Source of the DNA: Desulfobulbaceae bacterium
Lineage (GTDB): Bacteria > Desulfobacterota > Desulfobulbia > Desulfobulbales > Desulfobulbaceae
Direction of reading: 5' to 3'
DNA length: 16,128 nucleotides
NCBI GenBank assembly: GCA_011322715.1
Contig: DRLX01000047.1
Coordinates: 1 to 16,128 of the forward strand
Of this stretch, positions 12,474 to 16,128 are shown one piece after another (positions within the stretch are counted from its first letter, which is position 1; each line of letters begins with the position of its first letter). The translations under genes and the position numbers were made by a program. The notes beneath the pieces were generated by a model. It was not told the origin of the DNA, ran no database searches, and saw nothing but the letters and a program-made list of their open reading frames with translations.

Positions 12474-15113
12474 TTATTTGCCCAAACAGGTAAGGAGCCG
12501 TGGTGTTTTGCGGCAGGCGGTAATTTTTTTGGTATCAGGATTCAGATCGGCCAGCAGTCCGGCCGCCTCGGCCGAGGCCATGGAGGTACCGTTCATAAAA
12601 CTTACCCGGTTGCCCGGTAGGGTGACCTGGATGTACTGGGCGGGCAGGATGCAGTCGGCCTGGGCCGCAACCCGGTCATTGGGCATTTTTCGGCCGTTGT
12701 CCAGCGCTCCGGCCACACTGATGACCTTTGGGTGGGAGGCGGGAAAGGCAAGCCTTGTCTGGTGGGGATCGTTGCCGGCCGGGGCCAGGATGACAATCCC
12801 CGCGTCCGTTGCCGTGTCCAGGCCCGAGGCAACGAGGTGGTCCGGAACATTGGCGCCCAGGCTCATGTTGATAAACCGGGCCTTGTTGGCCATGGCCGCG
12901 TCAATGGCCTGGATAATGGAGGAGGAATAGCATCGGCCCTCGGCCTTGTCCGGATGAAGTTGCTTGCAGGCGCGCAGGGCGATCAGGCTGCTTCCCGGCG
13001 CGATCCCGGCGCTGCCCGTACCGTTGACCAGGGCGCCGATGATGCCGGCAACCGCTGTACCGTGGATTTCGGCCCGGTAGGGAGAGCCCTTGATAAAATT
13101 GGCATGGGCGACAATATTTGGATTCAGGTCATCGTGGCGCAGGTCAACCCCGGTATCGATGATGGCCACCCGTACTCCCTTGCCCGTGGAGGTGGCCTTC
13201 AGGCGCAAAAACTGGAAAAGACTGCTGCGGTTAGCCTGCTCTGAAATTGCGCCCAGGGTTGAATAGAGATAATCGGGCTGGACCACTATGCCCTGTTGTT
13301 CGGCGGCAATGGCGCGGCCCAGTTGTTCCACGTTGCCGCTGGTGGTGGAGAAGGTGACCAGCTCCCGGCCGAGTTGCCGCATCGGCTTGTGCCCCTCCAG
13401 GGTCAGGGGGTATCTGCTGGTCAGGGTTGCCACCAGTTTGTTGATATCAAGGCCGGGCCGGAGGTCAACGAGCATGAGCAACCGTCCCGGAACATAGCTC
13501 AGTGGCCTGGGACCGAGTCGGAACTCTTCGTCCCTGCTCTGGGCAATGGGATTATTATCGCGGTCAAGACCTGTGATTCGCCATCTGTATTTTTTCCCCT
13601 CGATAAGTTTTTTCATGCCTACCCTGTCGGGAAGGGTATAGGAGGGCTTTTTGCTGAAGGCGGAAAAAACGGTTTTTTGATTTTTCCCCTTGCCCGCAAG
13701 GATTTCCAGTTTGTACAGGATCACATCATGGCGCGGTTTCCAGGAAAATTTCAGGGCGCCTGTATCCGTTGTCGCACCTTTGATCGGGCTGAGCAGGTGA
13801 ATGGGGTGGCTGGTGGCCAGGTCTTCCCCGGTGACAACATAGATCACCTGCGGAAAGGGGATGCGCATGGGTGGATTGGTGATGACAAAACGGAGCCGGT
13901 GTGAGCCGATGGAATAGGTCGGCAGCGGCGGCACCTTGGGCAGGCGGAGGGTGATGGTGCGACCATTGGCAAAGGGAAGGCTTTTAGTGACTCGGGCCAG
14001 GATGCGGTCATCGGCCTGCCAGTATCCTTTCAGCAGACCGGCGCCCTCGTAGCGCAGTTCCACCTCGGCGCCGTCGATTTTTTCTTTGCGTTTGACAAAT
14101 TTCTTACTGGTTTTATCAAGAAAGGTGATGCGGATTTTTGTAAAGGTAAAGCCCGTGCCCACGGTGACGGCAATGGAGCTGGTGGTGGCCGCATCCATGT
14201 ACTTCGGGGTAAAGGTGCGCTGATAGCTGATTTTATCAACACCCATCCGCTGGGCGGACTTGATGACACTCAGCGGAATGGTGACCTGTTCGCTGAGTTG
14301 GGCCCTTCCCTTGGTCATGCGGGTGGAGATGTTGTTATTGATGGTCCCCAGCCTCCGGGAACCGGCCCAAAAGACGCCTTGGGGCGAGGACAGGGTATCG
14401 TCTAACTTCTCGCTGCTTTTGAAATGATAGGTCAACCGGAAGGAACCTGCCCGGTTACGGTCCAGGGTGACCTTGTCCGGAGTGGTGGTCACGGTGAGCA
14501 TGGCCTTGGTGATTTTGAGGTTGTACCAGGTGTCCACCGTGTTGCCGCGAGGATCGGTTTCCGTGATCTGAAAGCGGTACTTGCCCTCTTTGACCGGGAT
14601 ACCCTTGATCGTGTTGCGGACAATTTTCAAGCCGGAATCCATTCTGCCGGTTGTTTTCCGGTATCGGTTGCTCCGATCACCTAATTCATACTCATAGTCC
14701 ATGCCGACCACGCCGTCGGGGAGCGTTATTTCGCGAGTCGACACGGTAATCGTGGTAGAAGCCGTCGCAGGAGGTATCAATAAGGCAACGCAGTCAATAT
14801 CGGAAGGATTTGTCCGGGCCTGGATTCTGTATGTTCCAGGCAGTGAGTATGTATGGGTCGTGGTATTAGTGCATGGCGGGGTTGAGCATGCGGGAGGTAC
14901 ATTGGTCCAACCCGAGCCATCTCCGTAATTTACCTGGATGAAACAGGGGGTCACGACACTGGAGTAGGAACTATGGAGAGTAATTGTTACCGGTTGGCCG
15001 ATCGAAGCTGATCGTGGCGAAGCGGTGATACTCACCGCCGAGGCCGTTTTCGGCAACAGGGAGAAAAGAAAAACAGTAAAAATAAGGATAGAAACTCTTT
15101 TCATGGCATTCAT
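12474..15113 (-). CDS. Secreted subtilisin-like (S8) serine protease with N-terminal Ig/PKD-like modules
   Basis: An 879-aa protein. A signal peptide covers residues 1-26 (core ILIFTVFLFSLLPKTASA). A PKD-like module (27-125, with VNYGDGSGW and THTYSLPGTYRI) and an Ig-like module (128-202, TLPDGVVGMDYEYEL) follow. Next is a less clear beta-rich stretch (203-430) and an FN3-like module (437-533). Residues 535-615 look like an S8 propeptide (YVPGRLLMLVDL ... VVQPDYLYS). The catalytic domain (about 645-870) has Asp653 in AIIDTGVDLRHDDL, His684 in EIHGTAVAG, oxyanion Asn781 in LAPAGNDPH and Ser844 in NGTSMASAEAAG, so it should be active. The ATG at 15113 has a perfect AGGAGG at 6 nt; an in-frame extension to 15242 is discarded. 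It lies 61 bp after the barrel gene, probably in one operon. Likely role: extracellular or surface proteolysis, perhaps maturation of neighbouring exported proteins (inference). Confidence 0.9.
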   Translation of the reverse strand: MNAMKRVSILIFTVFLFSLLPKTASAVSITASPRSASIGQPVTITLHSSYSSVVTPCFIQVNYGDGSGWTNVPPACSTPPCTNTTTHTYSLPGTYRIQARTNPSDIDCVALLIPPATASTTITVSTREITLPDGVVGMDYEYELGDRSNRYRKTTGRMDSGLKIVRNTIKGIPVKEGKYRFQITETDPRGNTVDTWYNLKITKAMLTVTTTPDKVTLDRNRAGSFRLTYHFKSSEKLDDTLSSPQGVFWAGSRRLGTINNNISTRMTKGRAQLSEQVTIPLSVIKSAQRMGVDKISYQRTFTPKYMDAATTSSIAVTVGTGFTFTKIRITFLDKTSKKFVKRKEKIDGAEVELRYEGAGLLKGYWQADDRILARVTKSLPFANGRTITLRLPKVPPLPTYSIGSHRLRFVITNPPMRIPFPQVIYVVTGEDLATSHPIHLLSPIKGATTDTGALKFSWKPRHDVILYKLEILAGKGKNQKTVFSAFSKKPSYTLPDRVGMKKLIEGKKYRWRITGLDRDNNPIAQSRDEEFRLGPRPLSYVPGRLLMLVDLRPGLDINKLVATLTSRYPLTLEGHKPMRQLGRELVTFSTTSGNVEQLGRAIAAEQQGIVVQPDYLYSTLGAISEQANRSSLFQFLRLKATSTGKGVRVAIIDTGVDLRHDDLNPNIVAHANFIKGSPYRAEIHGTAVAGIIGALVNGTGSAGIAPGSSLIALRACKQLHPDKAEGRCYSSSIIQAIDAAMANKARFINMSLGANVPDHLVASGLDTATDAGIVILAPAGNDPHQTRLAFPASHPKVISVAGALDNGRKMPNDRVAAQADCILPAQYIQVTLPGNRVSFMNGTSMASAEAAGLLADLNPDTKKITACRKTPRLLTCLGK

Positions 15114-15174
15114 GGGAAACCTCCTCAGGGAAGGATGATTTTTTTGTATTTGCATAACATTGCTAAAGGACCAT

Positions 15175-16128
15175 TTAATAGTTAAAGGGAACCGAGGTGG
15201 ACAGGGTGCAGAACACCCGGGTCTCTTCCGTGGTCGAAGCATCCTGCGGCGCGTCGCTGTTATACTGCAGTTCTACGCCGATGGTCGGATGGGCCAATTC
15301 CATCAGCCAGGGCAGGTGATAGTTGATCCGGGAGTAGCCGGTAAAGCCGTGCCGGTCACCGCTGTTGTCTGTGATCAGGGTGTGGTCATAGGTGCCGCCG
15401 AACTCATAACCGACCCGCTCATTGAACAGGGTCCCCATGGTGTCAAGGGTAAGGACATAATCATCGGTGCGGGTATCGGAGAGCAGATCACGGTTCTGGT
15501 TGAGCGTCCCGCTCATGGTGACGGAAAAGGTGTCAAAGTTGATCGATGGACTGAGGGTAAAACTCAAGGTGGCGATATCCGCGTCCTGGTCCGTGTCGTC
15601 ATTCTGCCAGGAATAGCTCACCGATGAGTTCAGGGAAAAAGGTCCCTGACCTGTATAACCGGCATTGAACGACAGGGTATCGGTGCTGAGATTGGTCTCC
15701 GGGCTGTCCCGGGGTTCGTCCGTGGACTGGTCGGTGGTGTGCTGGTAGCTGACGCCGAGCGGAAACTCCATCAAGCCTGACCAGGAGTAATCTACCTGGC
15801 CGGAATAGGAGTTGGTGCGGGCATAGGCGGGGTTGTCATCCACGTTGTCATGGTAGGCGGCAAGCATGATTGAGACGGCATGGACATCATACTGGACGGA
15901 ACCATTGCCGGTAATGCCTGCGTAATCCTTTTTTGGACTCAGGTTGCCGGGCAGATCATAGTCGGGCCCGAACCGTTCGTAGGTGATATCGTAGTTGTAT
16001 TGGTCCCGGCCGCCGCCAATCTCCAAGCGCCAGGCTTCATCACGGTTGCCGCCGAAGGTGTTGCCGGTGTTGGGATCAAAATCGGAGTGGTCGTATTCAA
16101 ATTCGCTGAAGAGCAGGCCGTCCCAGAA
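15175..16128 (-). CDS. Predicted outer-membrane beta-barrel protein, C-terminal 317 aa (partial, 5' end outside window)
   Basis: The frame is open from the right edge (starting FWDGLLFSEFEYDH) to TAA at 15175-15177. The visible 317 residues consist of short amphipathic strands with alternating polar and hydrophobic residues and many Tyr, Asn, Asp and Ser (for example LNSSVSYSWQND, VGYEFGGTYDHTL, TGYSRINYHLPW), separated by acidic turns. The protein ends in an aromatic residue (SVPFNY), as outer-membrane barrels often do for BAM recognition. The likely number of visible strands is about 14-16, in hairpin pairs. No specific porin, secretin or usher family is recognised. A TTG at 16026 could serve as a start but the frame continues upstream without a stop, so that is not the start. 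It probably leads an operon with the S8 protease. Possible roles include a porin, a secretion channel or a surface scaffold; the sequence does not decide. Confidence 0.7.
   Translation of the reverse strand, partial: FWDGLLFSEFEYDHSDFDPNTGNTFGGNRDEAWRLEIGGGRDQYNYDITYERFGPDYDLPGNLSPKKDYAGITGNGSVQYDVHAVSIMLAAYHDNVDDNPAYARTNSYSGQVDYSWSGLMEFPLGVSYQHTTDQSTDEPRDSPETNLSTDTLSFNAGYTGQGPFSLNSSVSYSWQNDDTDQDADIATLSFTLSPSINFDTFSVTMSGTLNQNRDLLSDTRTDDYVLTLDTMGTLFNERVGYEFGGTYDHTLITDNSGDRHGFTGYSRINYHLPWLMELAHPTIGVELQYNSDAPQDASTTEETRVFCTLSTSVPFNY

Noticed and set aside
13296..13904. Plus-strand open frames opposite the S8 protease gene (also 12732-13244)
   Set aside because: Antisense to a protein with intact catalytic motifs; they are composition-driven.
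15114..15242. Upstream start of the S8 protease gene
   Set aside because: The extension overlaps the 3' end of the barrel gene and hides the signal peptide. The AGGAGG before 15113 marks the start.
1..16128. tRNA, rRNA, integrase or insertion-sequence genes
   Set aside because: Intergenic regions were read for cloverleaf-like and GTTCGA-type signatures, and coding frames for transposase or integrase motifs; none was seen. A covariance-model scan was not possible.

Overview
The window looks like the chromosome of a Gram-negative bacterium. Seven consecutive minus-strand genes encode proteins with signal peptides or outer-membrane features, and one ends like an outer-membrane beta-barrel. An RpoN promoter with NtrC-type boxes, dispersed intergenic palindromes (an ATCCGTG-type hairpin and GTAGGGGCGA-type elements) and moderate GC would fit a Desulfobacterota-like environmental bacterium. 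That taxonomic placement is inference only.

Layout. Positions 1-853 (+) hold the 3' end of an unrecognised gene whose stop codon overlaps the start of an RluA-type pseudouridine synthase. The rest is on the minus strand. A GlgX-type glycogen debranching enzyme (1097-3187) converges on rluA. To its right come a secreted CARDB-domain protein (3397-3942) preceded by a possible translationally coupled 62-residue membrane peptide, and a secreted RCC1-repeat protein with 14 blades (4608-6863). Next are a 70-residue exported protein (6906-7118), a 1,299-residue exported multi-Ig protein with two NPQPEPPGK motifs (7443-11342), and a small exported DUF3558-like protein (11656-12165). The right side holds a secreted subtilisin-like protease with several N-terminal Ig/PKD-like modules (12474-15113) and the C-terminal part of a predicted outer-membrane beta-barrel protein that runs off the right edge (15175-16128).

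How the parts may work together. The barrel and protease genes are 61 bp apart and probably co-transcribed. The 70-residue protein and the RCC1 protein are 42 bp apart and appear to be driven by a sigma-54 promoter (7186-7201) with tandem NtrC-like boxes about 85-145 bp upstream. This suggests that a cell-surface or periplasmic protein set is under conditional control. The idea that these exported proteins form one surface system is inferred from co-orientation and shared export signals only. glgX and rluA are ordinary housekeeping or metabolic genes.

Intergenic DNA is rich in structure. There is a dispersed palindromic repeat family at three places (966-1033, 11447-11608, 12411-12436), an 80-bp GTAG...CTAC inverted-repeat element (12300-12379), an ATCCGTG-type hairpin (4303-4335), and several GC-rich hairpins after gene ends. 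No tRNA, rRNA, CRISPR array, transposase or integrase was seen.
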